Shown here: piece by piece, positions 8,364 to 17,306 of the stretch
How the letters are laid out: each line of letters begins with the position of its first letter
Numbering within the stretch: the first letter of the stretch is position 1
Assembly: GCA_964449135.1 (NCBI GenBank)
Contig: CAYUXZ010000002.1
Span: 34,670-98,669, forward strand
DNA: 64,000 nt
Direction of reading: 5' to 3'
Source of the DNA: SZAS-103 sp964449135
GTDB lineage: Bacteria > Pseudomonadota > Gammaproteobacteria > Xanthomonadales > Xanthomonadaceae
The notes under the pieces: generated by a model
Told to the model about the DNA's origin: nothing
Seen by the model: the letters and a program-made list of their open reading frames with translations, nothing else
The model's database searches: none
Program-made: the position numbers and the translations under genes

Positions 8364-10439
8364 TCAGGCCAGTCCGAGCAGGACCAGCAGCATGTCGATG
8401 AGCTTGATGCCGACGAACGGCACGACCATGCCGCCCAATCCGTACACCAGCAGGTTGCGGCACAGCAGCGCGCCCGCGCCGAGCGCGCGGTAGCGCACGC
8501 CCTTGAGCGCCAGCGGAATCAGAAAGACGATGATCAGCGCGTTGAAGATCACCGCCGAGAGGATCGCGCTCGCGGGCGTGGCCAGGCGCATCACGTTGAG
8601 TGCGTTCAGCGCGGGGTACGTGGTCGAGAACGCGGCCGGGATGATCGCGAAGTATTTCGCGATGTCGTTGGCGATCGAGAACGTGGTCAGCGAGCCGCGT
8701 GTGATCAGCATCTGCTTGCCGATCTCGACGATCTCGATGAGCTTGGTCGGGTTCGAGTCGAGGTCGACCATGTTGCCGGCTTCTTTCGCGGCCTGCGTGC
8801 CGGTGTTCATCGCGACCGCTACATCGGCCTGCGCGAGCGCGGGCGCGTCGTTGGTGCCGTCGCCGCACATCGCGACCAGCCTTCCCTCGGCTTGTATGTC
8901 ACGGATCAGCTTGAGCTTGGCCTCGGGCGTTGCCTCGGCGAGGAAGTCGTCGACGCCCGACTCGGCGGCGATCGCGCCGGCGGTCAGCGGGTTGTCGCCG
9001 GTGATCATGATGGTCTTGATGCCCATCCGGCGCAGTTCGGCGAAACGCTCGCGGATGCCGCCCTTGACGATGTCCTTGAGTTCGATCACGCCCAGCGCGT
9101 TGCGTCCGTCGGCGACGAGCAGCGGCGTGGCGCCGTCCTTCGCGATGCCCTCGGCGGTGTGCTTGACTTCCGCAGGCAGGCTGCCGCCGAGTGCGACGAG
9201 GTATTTCTCGACCGCGTCGATCGCGCCCTTGCGGATGCGCCTGCCGCCGGCGAGGTCCACGCCGCTCATGCGCGTCTGCGCGGTGAACGGAACGAAATGC
9301 ATCTCGCCTTCGTGCAGGTCGCGCTCGCGCAGTCCGAACTGCTGCTTCGCGAGTACGACGATGCTGCGGCCTTCGGGTGTTTCGTCTGGCAGCGACGCGA
9401 GTTGCGCGGCGTCCGCGAGGGCTTCGGGATTCATGCCAGGTGCTGGATGGAAAGCGACCGCGTGGCGGTTGCCCAGCGTGATCGTGCCGGTCTTGTCGAG
9501 CAGCAGCACGTCGACATCGCCGGCAGCCTCGACCGCGCGGCCCGAGGTCGCGATCACGTTGGCCTGGATCATGCGGTCCATGCCGGCGATGCCGATCGCC
9601 GAGAGCAGGCCTCCGATCGTGGTCGGGATGAGGCAAACCAGCAGCGCGACGAGCACGGTGATCGACACCGGCGCCCCGAAGCCCGCGGCCTGCACGCTGT
9701 AGAGCGAATACGGCAGCAGGGTCGCGCAGGCGAGCAGGAAGATCAGGGTGAACTTCGCGAGCAGGATCGTCAGCGCGATCTCGTTCGGCGTCTTGCGCCG
9801 CGACGCGCCTTCGACCATCGAGATCATGCGGTCGAGGAAGCTCTCGCCGGGATTCGCACTGATGCGCACGACGATCCAGTCCGAGAGCACCCTGGTGCCG
9901 CCGGTGACCGAGCTGCGGTCGCCGCCGGATTCGCGCACGACCGGCGCGGACTCGCCGGTGATCGCGCTTTCGTCGACCGTCGCCGCGCCCTCAATGATCT
10001 CGCCGTCGCCGGGGATCACATTCCCGGCCTCGACGAGCACGTAATTGCCGGCACGCAGTTCGCTCGCGACGGTGAACACGACCTGCGCGTCGCGATGGGG
10101 TTCGGTCAGTTTGAGTGCCTGCACTTCCTTGCGCGCGCCGCGCAGCGCATTCGCCTGCGCCTTGCCGCGGCCTTCGGCGATCGCCTCGGCGAAATTCGCG
10201 AACAGCAGCGTGAACCACAGCCAGATCGCGATGCCGAGGATGAAGCCGGCCGGCGCCTCGCCGTGCCCGCCCAGGGCCTGTGCCCATAGCCCCGTGGTGG
10301 CGAGGCTGCAGACGAAGACGACGAACATCACCGGGTTGCGTACCTGCGCGCGCGGCGAGAGCTTGCGGAAGGCGTCCGCGATCGCTGGCACCAACAGCTG
10401 TTTGTCGAGAGCGCTGGTTCTCGAAACGGACGGGGTCAT
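8364..10439 (-). CDS. kdpB: Potassium-transporting P-type ATPase KdpB
   Basis: A 691-aa catalytic subunit of the Kdp pump. It shows the P-type ATPase phosphorylation motif DKTGTIT (Asp near residue 315), the TGES actuator loop (AITGESAPVVRESGGDRS), the hinge GDGTNDAPALAQADV, and membrane segments at both ends. The start ATG (MTPSVSRTS) overlaps the kdpA stop by four bases. The frame is open further upstream but that part lies within kdpA. Couples ATP hydrolysis to K+ movement through KdpA. Length is as expected for the family. Confidence 0.97.
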   Translation of the reverse strand: MTPSVSRTSALDKQLLVPAIADAFRKLSPRAQVRNPVMFVVFVCSLATTGLWAQALGGHGEAPAGFILGIAIWLWFTLLFANFAEAIAEGRGKAQANALRGARKEVQALKLTEPHRDAQVVFTVASELRAGNYVLVEAGNVIPGDGEIIEGAATVDESAITGESAPVVRESGGDRSSVTGGTRVLSDWIVVRISANPGESFLDRMISMVEGASRRKTPNEIALTILLAKFTLIFLLACATLLPYSLYSVQAAGFGAPVSITVLVALLVCLIPTTIGGLLSAIGIAGMDRMIQANVIATSGRAVEAAGDVDVLLLDKTGTITLGNRHAVAFHPAPGMNPEALADAAQLASLPDETPEGRSIVVLAKQQFGLRERDLHEGEMHFVPFTAQTRMSGVDLAGGRRIRKGAIDAVEKYLVALGGSLPAEVKHTAEGIAKDGATPLLVADGRNALGVIELKDIVKGGIRERFAELRRMGIKTIMITGDNPLTAGAIAAESGVDDFLAEATPEAKLKLIRDIQAEGRLVAMCGDGTNDAPALAQADVAVAMNTGTQAAKEAGNMVDLDSNPTKLIEIVEIGKQMLITRGSLTTFSIANDIAKYFAIIPAAFSTTYPALNALNVMRLATPASAILSAVIFNALIIVFLIPLALKGVRYRALGAGALLCRNLLVYGLGGMVVPFVGIKLIDMLLVLLGLA

Positions 10440-12241
10440 GGGTGCACCGCAGAGAGGTATTCGGCGATCGGGCCGAGCGCGAGCGCGGGCAGGAAGGTCA
10501 GTGCGCCGATCACGATCACGGTTGTCGCGAGCAGCACGACGAACAGCGGCGTGTGGGTCGGCAACGTGCCGGCGGATTCGGGCACGTGTTTCTTCGCGGC
10601 CAGCGAGCCGGCGATCGCGAGCATTCCGATCGCGAGCGGGAAGCGCGCGAAGAACATGCAGATGCCCAGCAGGCTGTTGTAGAACGGGGTGTTCGCGGAG
10701 ATGCCGCCGAATGCGCTTCCGTTGTTGTTCGCCGCCGAGGAGAACGCGTACAGCACTTCGCTGAAGCCATGCGCGCCCGGATTCGACATGCCTGCCAGTC
10801 CCGCGGGCGCGATCACGCCGATCGCGGTACCGACCACCGCCAGCGCGCACGGGATCAGCACGACGAGGCTGGCCATCTTCATCTCGTAGGCTTCGATCTT
10901 CTTGCCGAGGTATTCGGGCGTGCGCCCGACCATCAGGCCCGCGATGAACACCGCGACGACCGCGAACGCAATCATTCCGTAAAGCCCCGAACCGACGCCG
11001 CCGAAGATCACCTCGCCGAGCTGGATCAGCCACATCGGGATCAATCCACCGAGCGGCGTGAACGAGTCATGCATCGCGTTGACCGAGCCGTTCGAAGCGG
11101 CGGTGGTCGCGGTCGCCCAGATCGTCGAATTGACGATGCCGAAACGCGTCTCCTTGCCTTCCATGTTGCCGCCGGCCTGTAGTGCCGATGCGGACTGGTC
11201 GATGCCCAGGTGCGCAAACGCGGGGTTTCCGGCCTGCTCGGCCATCGTGCAGGCGACCATCAGCGGCACCAGGATCACCCCCATCGCGGCGAGCAGCGTC
11301 CAGCCCTGGCGGGTATCGCCGACCATGCGTCCGAACGTGTAGCAGAGCGCGGCGGGGATCAGCAGGATCGACAGCAGCTCGAGGAAGTTGCTCAGCGGCG
11401 TCGGGTTTTCGTACGGGTGCGCCGAATTGGCGTTGAAGAAGCCGCCGCCGTTGGTGCCGAGCTGCTTGATCGCGACCTGCGACGCGGCCGGGCCGAGCGG
11501 CAGGCTCTGCGTGGTCAGCGTCGTCTGCTTCGTGACGTCCTTGCCGTGGGCATCCTTGGCCGCGTTGCCGGCGGCATCCTTGACCGTTTCGGTGATCGTG
11601 GCCGGCTGCAGCAGCGGCACGTCCCTGCAGGGCGAGAAGTTCTGCACCACGCCCTGAGAGACCAGCACCAGTGACAGGACCAGCGAAAGCGGCAGCAGCA
11701 CGTACAGCGTGCCGCGCGTCATGTCGACCCAGAAGTTGCCGATCGTCTTCGCGGTGTGCCGGGCGAAGCCGCGGACCAGTGCGATCAGCACCGCGATGCC
11801 GGTCGCGGCGGAAAGGAAGTTCTGCACGCCCAGACCGAGCATCTGGGTCAGGTAGCTCATCGTCGATTCGCCGCCGTAGCCCTGCCAGTTGGTGTTCGTT
11901 GCGAAACTGATCGCGGTGTTGAACGAGGAATCCGGGCTCACGGCTCCGAAATGCTGCGGATTGAGCGGCAGCCATCGCTGCATTCGCTGCAGCGCGTACG
12001 CTGCCAGCAGTCCGATGAGGTTGAATGCCAGCATCGCGAGCGAGTAGCGGCGCCAGTCCATTTCCTCGTCGCCGCGGATCCCGCAGATCCGGTAGGTCAC
12101 GCGCTCGAAGCGCGCACCGAAGCGGTTGACCCGGTTGGGCTCGTCCGCGAAGACCAGCGCCATGTACCCGCCGAGCGGCTTGACCAGCGCGATCAGGGCG
12201 GCCAAGTACAAGCCCAGTTGCAGCCAGGAGTTCGCGCTCAC
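10436..12241 (-). CDS. kdpA: Potassium-transporting ATPase KdpA subunit
   Basis: A 601-aa K+-binding and translocating subunit related to SKT-type channels. It has about ten hydrophobic helices and selectivity-filter-like loops such as NTAISFATNTNWQGYGGE and LGTNGGGFFNANSAHPYENP. The best start is GTG at 12241, which overlaps the kdpF stop (GTGA) and has CGGAG eight bases upstream; an in-frame GTG at 12250 would sit inside that ribosome site. Second structural gene after kdpF and overlapping kdpB by ATGA, so stoichiometric translation is likely. Confidence 0.95.
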   Translation of the reverse strand: MSANSWLQLGLYLAALIALVKPLGGYMALVFADEPNRVNRFGARFERVTYRICGIRGDEEMDWRRYSLAMLAFNLIGLLAAYALQRMQRWLPLNPQHFGAVSPDSSFNTAISFATNTNWQGYGGESTMSYLTQMLGLGVQNFLSAATGIAVLIALVRGFARHTAKTIGNFWVDMTRGTLYVLLPLSLVLSLVLVSQGVVQNFSPCRDVPLLQPATITETVKDAAGNAAKDAHGKDVTKQTTLTTQSLPLGPAASQVAIKQLGTNGGGFFNANSAHPYENPTPLSNFLELLSILLIPAALCYTFGRMVGDTRQGWTLLAAMGVILVPLMVACTMAEQAGNPAFAHLGIDQSASALQAGGNMEGKETRFGIVNSTIWATATTAASNGSVNAMHDSFTPLGGLIPMWLIQLGEVIFGGVGSGLYGMIAFAVVAVFIAGLMVGRTPEYLGKKIEAYEMKMASLVVLIPCALAVVGTAIGVIAPAGLAGMSNPGAHGFSEVLYAFSSAANNNGSAFGGISANTPFYNSLLGICMFFARFPLAIGMLAIAGSLAAKKHVPESAGTLPTHTPLFVVLLATTVIVIGALTFLPALALGPIAEYLSAVHP

Positions 12242-12330
12242 TCGAACCACTCCGGCTTGAGCAGTGCGGCCAGCAGGTAGATGCTCAATGCGATCGATGC
12301 CATCGCCGAGATCAGGTAGAGGACGTTCAT
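12238..12330 (-). CDS. kdpF: KdpF small membrane subunit
   Basis: A 30-aa single-helix protein, MNVLYLISAMASIALSIYLL then AALLKPEWFE. The hydrophobic helix followed by L-[LR]-[KR]-P-E is the KdpF hallmark. KdpF binds the KdpA-KdpB interface and stabilises the complex. Its ATG overlaps the stop of the preceding 30-codon gene (ATGA) and its stop overlaps the kdpA GTG. Confidence 0.9.
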   Translation of the reverse strand: MNVLYLISAMASIALSIYLLAALLKPEWFE

Positions 12331-12419
12331 TTCCGGTCCTCCAGCCGATCGCAGAGCCACAGGTAGCCCACGCTCGCCAGGCTCAATGCGAGGATCAACC
12401 CGAGATAGACGAAGTCCAT
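12327..12419 (-). CDS. 30-aa membrane mini-protein ahead of kdpF
   Basis: A 30-codon frame, MDFVYLGLILALSLASVGYL then WLCDRLEDRK, with one predicted transmembrane helix and a short polar C-terminus. It is the first gene of the kdp unit. Its stop overlaps the kdpF ATG (ATGA), the same coupling used by the rest of the operon, which argues that it is translated. From memory, similar unnamed mini-proteins ending in an LC-[DE]-RL motif precede kdpF in other bacteria, but I cannot verify this here. It is too short for most gene callers. A role as an additional Kdp accessory subunit is inference. Confidence 0.6.
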   Translation of the reverse strand: MDFVYLGLILALSLASVGYLWLCDRLEDRK

Positions 12420-12462
12420 GGCAGCGGCACCGCAACGAGGTTGCGCCCACTATGGAAACCGC

Positions 12463-12513
12463 TGCATAAGAAAGGCGTAGGAATTCCGCGTCGCGAAATA
12501 AAGATTGCGTAAA
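12463..12513 (-). promoter_or_regulatory. Candidate kdp promoter with T-rich KdpE-type site
   Basis: On the minus strand a T-rich block CTTTACGCAATCTTTATTTCG (12493-12513, ends approximate) lies about 25 bases upstream of a -10-like TATGCA (12463-12468); the -35 position has no consensus. That geometry, a T-rich activator site next to a poor -35, resembles the E. coli kdp promoter. It sits about 45-95 bases upstream of the first gene. Assignment rests on position and base composition only. Confidence 0.35.
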
Positions 12514-12603
12514 GGCGTGCCATCGCGGTTCCGAACGCAGGGACTATGCGCCGACCACGCGCTGCGCGACCATTGCGGCTTCCTTCCCGATCACGGACCG
12601 ACC

Positions 12604-13992
12604 ATGCGTACCCGCCTGCTTCACGCCCTCGCCCTGACTTCGGCCCTCGCCTGCGTACTCGCGATCGACACGGCCGATGCCCAGCTTGTCCAGTTTGCCG
12701 ACATCCAGCTGCACTGCGGCCACCTGTTGGATGTCGAGTCCGGGAAGATGCTGGGCGAAACGACCATCCTGGTCGTCGGCGATCGCATCAGCTCGGTACG
12801 CGCGGGCGCGGCCGACGGGCGTGGTGGCGTGATCGAACTCGGCAATGCGACCTGCCTGCCCGGCCTGATCGACAGCCACGTGCACTTGACCATGCAGACC
12901 AGCCCGAGCGAATACACCGACAAGGTGCACTGGAACATCGCCGACTTCGCGATCCGCGGCGTGGTCTATGCGCGGCGCACGCTGCTCGCCGGCTTCACCA
13001 CCGTGCGCAACGTCGCCGACAATTCCTACGACTCGGTCGCGTTGCGCAACGCGATCAATGCCGGCGTCATTCCCGGGCCGCGCGTGTTCACCGCGGGCGT
13101 CGCGATCGGTTCCACCGGCGGCCATGCCGATCCCACCGATAACTACCGCCACGAGCTGCAGGGCAATCTCGGGGCGAAGGACAGCATCATCAATTCGCCG
13201 GACGAGACGTGGGCTGCGGTGCGCCAGCATTACAAGGAAGGCGCCGACCTGATCAAGATCATGCCGTCGGGCGGCGTGCTCGACCAGAGCGCGAGCGTGG
13301 ACAACGCGCAGATGACGATCGAGGAGATCAAGGCCGTGGTCGCCGCCGCGCACGACTACGGCTTCACCGTCGCCGCGCACGCGCACGGCGCCGAGGCGAT
13401 CCGCCGCGCGGTGATCGGTGGCGTGGATTCGATCGAGCACGGCACCTTCATGAACGACGAGGACATAAGGCTCATGAAGGAGCACGGCACCTGGCTGGTG
13501 CCGACGATCATCGCGGGCAAGTACGTCGAGGAGAAGGCCGGCGTGCCCGGCTACTATCCGGTACAGGTTGCCGCGAAAGCGAAATTGGTCGGGCCGATCA
13601 TCCAGGCCACCGCGGGCAAGGCCTATCGCGCCGGCGTGAAGATCGCCTTCGGCACCGACGCGGCGGTGTATCCGCACGGCCAGAACGCGAAAGAGTTCGA
13701 GTACATGGTGCAGGCCGGCATCCCGCCGCTGGTCGCGATCCAGGCGGCGACCACGCATGCCGCGCAGTTGCTGCATCACGACAAGGAGTTCGGCAGCATT
13801 TCCGCGGGCAAGTACGCCGACATCGTCGCCGTGCAGGGCGATCCGCTCGCGGACATCGCGCTGCTCGAGGACGTGCGATTCGTGATGAAGGCCGGCGTGG
13901 TTTACAAGCGCGAAGGCATCGCGGTGCCGTTGCAGGCGCGCACCGAACCCACGCCGTCGAGAGCGCAAGGCGAGGAACTCGAGGGGTATTGA
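12604..13992 (+). CDS. Secreted metal-dependent amidohydrolase
   Basis: A 462-aa protein of the imidazolonepropionase/Xaa-Pro dipeptidase-like amidohydrolase family. A signal peptide (ending TADAQ, about residue 27) is followed by the composite TIM-barrel enzyme. Visible metal and active-site motifs are DSHVHL, a probable carboxylated Lys in DLIKIMPSGG, AAHAHG, SIEHG and GTDAAVYPHG. It probably hydrolyses a cyclic amide or dipeptide-like substrate in the periplasm; the substrate cannot be read from sequence. The start was chosen because the signal peptide begins there. Divergent from the kdp operon, with a 184-base shared intergenic region. Confidence 0.88.
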   Translation: MRTRLLHALALTSALACVLAIDTADAQLVQFADIQLHCGHLLDVESGKMLGETTILVVGDRISSVRAGAADGRGGVIELGNATCLPGLIDSHVHLTMQTSPSEYTDKVHWNIADFAIRGVVYARRTLLAGFTTVRNVADNSYDSVALRNAINAGVIPGPRVFTAGVAIGSTGGHADPTDNYRHELQGNLGAKDSIINSPDETWAAVRQHYKEGADLIKIMPSGGVLDQSASVDNAQMTIEEIKAVVAAAHDYGFTVAAHAHGAEAIRRAVIGGVDSIEHGTFMNDEDIRLMKEHGTWLVPTIIAGKYVEEKAGVPGYYPVQVAAKAKLVGPIIQATAGKAYRAGVKIAFGTDAAVYPHGQNAKEFEYMVQAGIPPLVAIQAATTHAAQLLHHDKEFGSISAGKYADIVAVQGDPLADIALLEDVRFVMKAGVVYKREGIAVPLQARTEPTPSRAQGEELEGY

Positions 13993-14071
13993 TGGGTGTT
14001 GCATATCGCGACTTGCATTCGCGCGCGCCGACACCATTTCATTGTTCATCGAATTTCCGGACCGTCTTGCC

Positions 14072-14950
14072 ATGACCGACACCGCCAACATCCACGCCTT
14101 CGACGCGACCGTCGAGGGTTTCGAGGCCGACGTATTGCAGGCATCGGTGCAAACGCCGGTACTCGTCGACTTCTGGGCCGCGTGGTGCGGGCCGTGCAAG
14201 ACGCTCGGACCGATCCTCGAGAAGCTCGCGGCCGAATACCACGGCGCGTTCCGGCTCGCGAAGATCGACGTGGACAAGGAACAGGAACTGGCCGCCGCGT
14301 TCCAGATCCGCTCGATCCCGACCGTGATCCTGGTCAAGGGCGGACAGCCCGTGGACGGCTTCCAGGGCGCGCTTCCGGAAAGCCAGGTGCGCGAACTGCT
14401 CAAGCACCACGGCATCGAGCCGCTCGCACCCGACGAACCCGAGGCCGATGCAGTCGTTGCCGATGCGCCCGCGCCCGCCGATCCGCACGCCGAAGTCGTG
14501 CGCCTGCGCGCGGCCGTGGCGGCTGTGCCGGACCAGCATTCGCTGCAACTCGACCTCGCCCTCGCGCTGCTCAAGGCCGGCGCGGCGCACGAAGCCGAAA
14601 CCCTGCTCGACGCGCTGCCGGCGAATCTTTCCACCGACGACCGCGCGGTGAACGCGCGCACGCGGCTGGCGTTCCTTTCCGCGGTCAAGGACGCGCCGCC
14701 CGTCGCGGTGCTCGACGCCGCGATCGCGGCCAATCCCGACGACCTGCGCGCGCGGCACCTGCTCGGTGCGCAGCGGATCGTCGCGGGCGACGCGGCCGGC
14801 GGCCTGGAGCAGTTCCTTGAAATGCTCCGCCGCGACCGCGGCTATCAGGACGGATTGCCGAAAAAGGCACTGATAGATGCCTTCCGCGTGATCGAGGACG
14901 CCGAACTGGTCGGCGCGTACCGGCGCAGGATGGCCTCGCTGCTGTTCTGA
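14072..14950 (+). CDS. cnoX: Thioredoxin-TPR chaperedoxin (CnoX/YbbN-like)
   Basis: A 292-aa protein with an N-terminal thioredoxin domain (residues 1-110, active site FWAAWCGPCKTLGP) and a C-terminal TPR-like domain (from about residue 140, HSLQLDLALALLKAGAAHEAETLL). This architecture is that of CnoX/YbbN, a redox chaperone that passes clients to DnaK and GroEL. Both Cys of CGPC are present, unlike E. coli YbbN, so disulfide chemistry may be retained. Lies 79 bases after the amidohydrolase and appears to be its own unit. Confidence 0.85.
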   Translation: MTDTANIHAFDATVEGFEADVLQASVQTPVLVDFWAAWCGPCKTLGPILEKLAAEYHGAFRLAKIDVDKEQELAAAFQIRSIPTVILVKGGQPVDGFQGALPESQVRELLKHHGIEPLAPDEPEADAVVADAPAPADPHAEVVRLRAAVAAVPDQHSLQLDLALALLKAGAAHEAETLLDALPANLSTDDRAVNARTRLAFLSAVKDAPPVAVLDAAIAANPDDLRARHLLGAQRIVAGDAAGGLEQFLEMLRRDRGYQDGLPKKALIDAFRVIEDAELVGAYRRRMASLLF

Positions 14951-15037
14951 TTCCGCGTCCTCGCTTTTAAGCGTCAACCGAAGCGGATACGCGGCGTTAA
15001 CGCGCCAACGGGAGATTCCTCGTTCATCGTCGGCCGC

Positions 15038-15066
15038 TTCCGGTCGCTGCCGGGCTGCCGTATGCT
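15038..15066 (+). promoter_or_regulatory. Promoter-like element of first Ser/Thr kinase
   Basis: TTCCGG - 17 bases - TATGCT, including the 15-mer GGGCTGCCGTATGCT (15052-15066) that recurs exactly upstream of the second kinase. The conserved spacing at both copies supports a real promoter duplicated with the gene. A start site near 15073 would leave almost no leader before the GTG at 15079, so either the message is nearly leaderless or translation begins at the ATG at 15106. Confidence 0.45.
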
Positions 15067-15078
15067 GCGGAGGCGAAC

Positions 15079-17235
15079 GTGCAGGCCAGCGACCAGCCAT
15101 ACGACATGCAGGGCCCTCCCAACACCACCGACCCCAAGGTCACCGTCGTCCAGACCGCCGACGAGATCGCGAACTTCCCCGAGGTTCCCGGTTACCGCAT
15201 CATCCGGCGGCTGGGCCAGGGCGGCATGGCCACGGTCTATCTGGCGAACCAGGAATCGCTGGATCGCCCGGTCAGCATCAAGGTGATGGCGTTCAACGCG
15301 CTCACCGACGAAACCAGCAAGCAGCGCTTCGAGAACGAGGCGCGCACGATCGGCAAGCTCAGCCACCCGAGCATCGTGAGCATCTATGAAGTCGGCCGCA
15401 CGGCGGACGGGCGCATGTACTACATCATGCCCTACCTGCCCAACGGCGATCTCTCGCAGCGCGAACTGAGCAACGACGAGCCGCGCATCGCCGACGTGCT
15501 GCGCGCGCTGCTCGACGCGCTCGACTACGCGCATTCGCGCGGCATCGTGCACCGCGACGTCAAGCTCGAGAACGTGCTGTTCGATTCCGACAACCGGCCG
15601 CTGCTCGCCGACTTCGGCATCGCCCTGGCCAAGAACGAAAATGTGCGCATCACCACCGCCGGCCTCGCGGTCGGCAGTTCCGGCTGCATGGCGCCCGAGC
15701 AGGCGCGCGGCGACGCGGTGGACGGACGCGCCGACCTGTACAGCGTCGGTGTGCTCGCCTACGAATTGCTGGTAGGCGAGCTGCCGTTCCGTTCCTCCGA
15801 TGCGGTGTCGCTGGCGTTGATGCACGCGCAGAAACCCGTCCCGCGCCTGCCGGTCGCGAAGAAGCATTGGCAGGGCTTCATAGACAAGGCGATGGCGAAG
15901 TCGCCGGACGACCGTTTCCAGACCGCGCAGCAGATGCTCGACGCGCTGGACAAGCTCGACCAGCGCAGTGGCAACCGACTGAGCGGGCGCGTGATGCGTC
16001 GTTACGACCAGACGACCGGCGGCAGGAACTGGAAACGCCCGCTCGGGCTCGCGCTCGGCGGCGCGGCGCTCGTCGCGGGCGGGGTCTATGTCACGCAGCA
16101 TCGCGCGGCATTTTTCCCGGGTAGTACCGATGCCTCGCATCCGCTGGTGGTGGTCGTGCACGATCAGGCGAGCGCCAAGCCGAAACCGCAAGACGTGTTC
16201 CTGACCCACGCAGGCACGGTTGCGAATTCGGCGCCGATCACCCTGCCGGTGCCGGTGCCGGCAACGGCTCCGTCAACGGCGGCAGCCGCAGCATCGGCGT
16301 CCGACCAGGCCGTCCTCGCGAAGAACCCGGCGACAGCGGCGAAATCCAGCTCCGACAGCACGGGTGCGTCGCCAGCAGCAGCCACGGCATCGAATCCAGC
16401 GTCCGCCACGGCTTCGACGAAACCTGCGGCCGCCGGCGCGACGTCGGATGAGACCGCGCCATCCGCAGATGCGGCCGCACTCGCGAATTCCCGCCAGGGC
16501 CTGACCCCTGCGATGAACGCGCAGATGGCTGCGCGGCTGGGCCCGGATTTCGTGCCCCTGCATGGACCGATCGCGGGATTTCCCGCCGCGGCGATCGCGC
16601 GCGCGCCGGTCACGCACCACGAATACGCCGAGTTCGTCACCGCGACCCAGCGCCCCGCTTCGCCGTGCAGCAACAACCGGATGTTCGATTTCTCCTCGCA
16701 CCGGAACTGGTCCGATCCCGGCTTCCAGCAGCAGGGCGATCACCCGATCGTCTGCGTGAGCTGGGACGATGCGCTCGCCTATGCGCAATGGCGCAGCCAG
16801 CGCGACAACAAGCGCTATCGGCTGCCTTCGCGTGCGGAATGGGAGATGGCGACCGCCGGCGGCAACGGCTCTGCCTCGTCGCACGACGGAACCGTCGCCG
16901 CCAATTCGGGTTCGCCAAACGCGATCGGCATGGTCGGCCTCGATGCCAACGTCAGCGAGTGGCTGTTCGACTGCGCCGATGCCTGCAAGAAACACTCCGT
17001 CGGCGGACGTTCCTGGCGCAACCGCGACCACACGGGCGTGGGTGCACGCGAAGGCGCGCGTGGCTTCGACGATCTCGGCTTCCGCCTCGTACGCGTGCTT
17101 GGCAACGGTCGAGGCAAGGGGGGCATGAACGCGGCCGAAGCCGCACAGTCGCCGACCGACCAGACGGCACAGCCCGCCGACCCGCAACGCCCCGGGCTGC
17201 GCGGCCTGTTCGGCCGCCGCCACCGCAAGAACTGA
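15079..17235 (+). CDS. Membrane Ser/Thr protein kinase with C-terminal SUMF1/FGE-like domain
   Basis: A 718-aa Hanks-type kinase. Kinase motifs are the glycine loop LGQGGMATVY (about 45), catalytic Lys in VSIKVM (68), HRDVKLEN (about 158) and DFG (about 180); the P+1/APE region reads GSSGCMAPEQ, with Cys where Tyr is usual. One transmembrane helix (about 321-341) leads to an Ala/Pro/Ser/Thr-rich linker and a C-terminal formylglycine-generating-enzyme-like fold (about 488-700) with VCVSWDDALAYAQW, YRLPSRAEWEMA and NVSEWLFDC. The GTG start has GGAGG six bases upstream; ATG at 15106 is an alternative. The enzyme may sense an extracytoplasmic signal and phosphorylate cytoplasmic targets. Tandem paralogue of the next gene. 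Confidence 0.88.
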   Translation: MQASDQPYDMQGPPNTTDPKVTVVQTADEIANFPEVPGYRIIRRLGQGGMATVYLANQESLDRPVSIKVMAFNALTDETSKQRFENEARTIGKLSHPSIVSIYEVGRTADGRMYYIMPYLPNGDLSQRELSNDEPRIADVLRALLDALDYAHSRGIVHRDVKLENVLFDSDNRPLLADFGIALAKNENVRITTAGLAVGSSGCMAPEQARGDAVDGRADLYSVGVLAYELLVGELPFRSSDAVSLALMHAQKPVPRLPVAKKHWQGFIDKAMAKSPDDRFQTAQQMLDALDKLDQRSGNRLSGRVMRRYDQTTGGRNWKRPLGLALGGAALVAGGVYVTQHRAAFFPGSTDASHPLVVVVHDQASAKPKPQDVFLTHAGTVANSAPITLPVPVPATAPSTAAAAASASDQAVLAKNPATAAKSSSDSTGASPAAATASNPASATASTKPAAAGATSDETAPSADAAALANSRQGLTPAMNAQMAARLGPDFVPLHGPIAGFPAAAIARAPVTHHEYAEFVTATQRPASPCSNNRMFDFSSHRNWSDPGFQQQGDHPIVCVSWDDALAYAQWRSQRDNKRYRLPSRAEWEMATAGGNGSASSHDGTVAANSGSPNAIGMVGLDANVSEWLFDCADACKKHSVGGRSWRNRDHTGVGAREGARGFDDLGFRLVRVLGNGRGKGGMNAAEAAQSPTDQTAQPADPQRPGLRGLFGRRHRKN

Positions 17236-17285
17236 TCGGTCGCCCTGATGTCGCCCCCATGTCCGGGGCGTGCATACTGGTGGCC

Positions 17286-17300
17286 TGCGAATACTTCGCA
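17286..17300. repeat. Perfect inverted repeat TGCGAA-TAC-TTCGCA
   Basis: A 15-base palindromic element with 6-base arms and a 3-base spacer. It sits just upstream of the -35 region of the second kinase and is absent from the first kinase's promoter. Possible operator for a dimeric regulator; the regulator is unknown. Confidence 0.4.
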
Positions 17301-17306
17301 GTACGC

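Noticed and set aside
8211..10289. A 692-codon plus-strand open frame opposite kdpB and the porin
   Set aside because: Shadow of kdpB; low-complexity Arg/Asp/His composition and no ribosome site.
12544..14733. A 729-codon minus-strand open frame opposite the amidohydrolase and CnoX genes
   Set aside because: It spans two real opposite-strand genes and has no recognisable domain.
16200..16500. Repeat array in the Ala/Pro/Thr-rich linker of the first kinase
   Set aside because: Degenerate low-complexity coding sequence, with no regular repeat unit.
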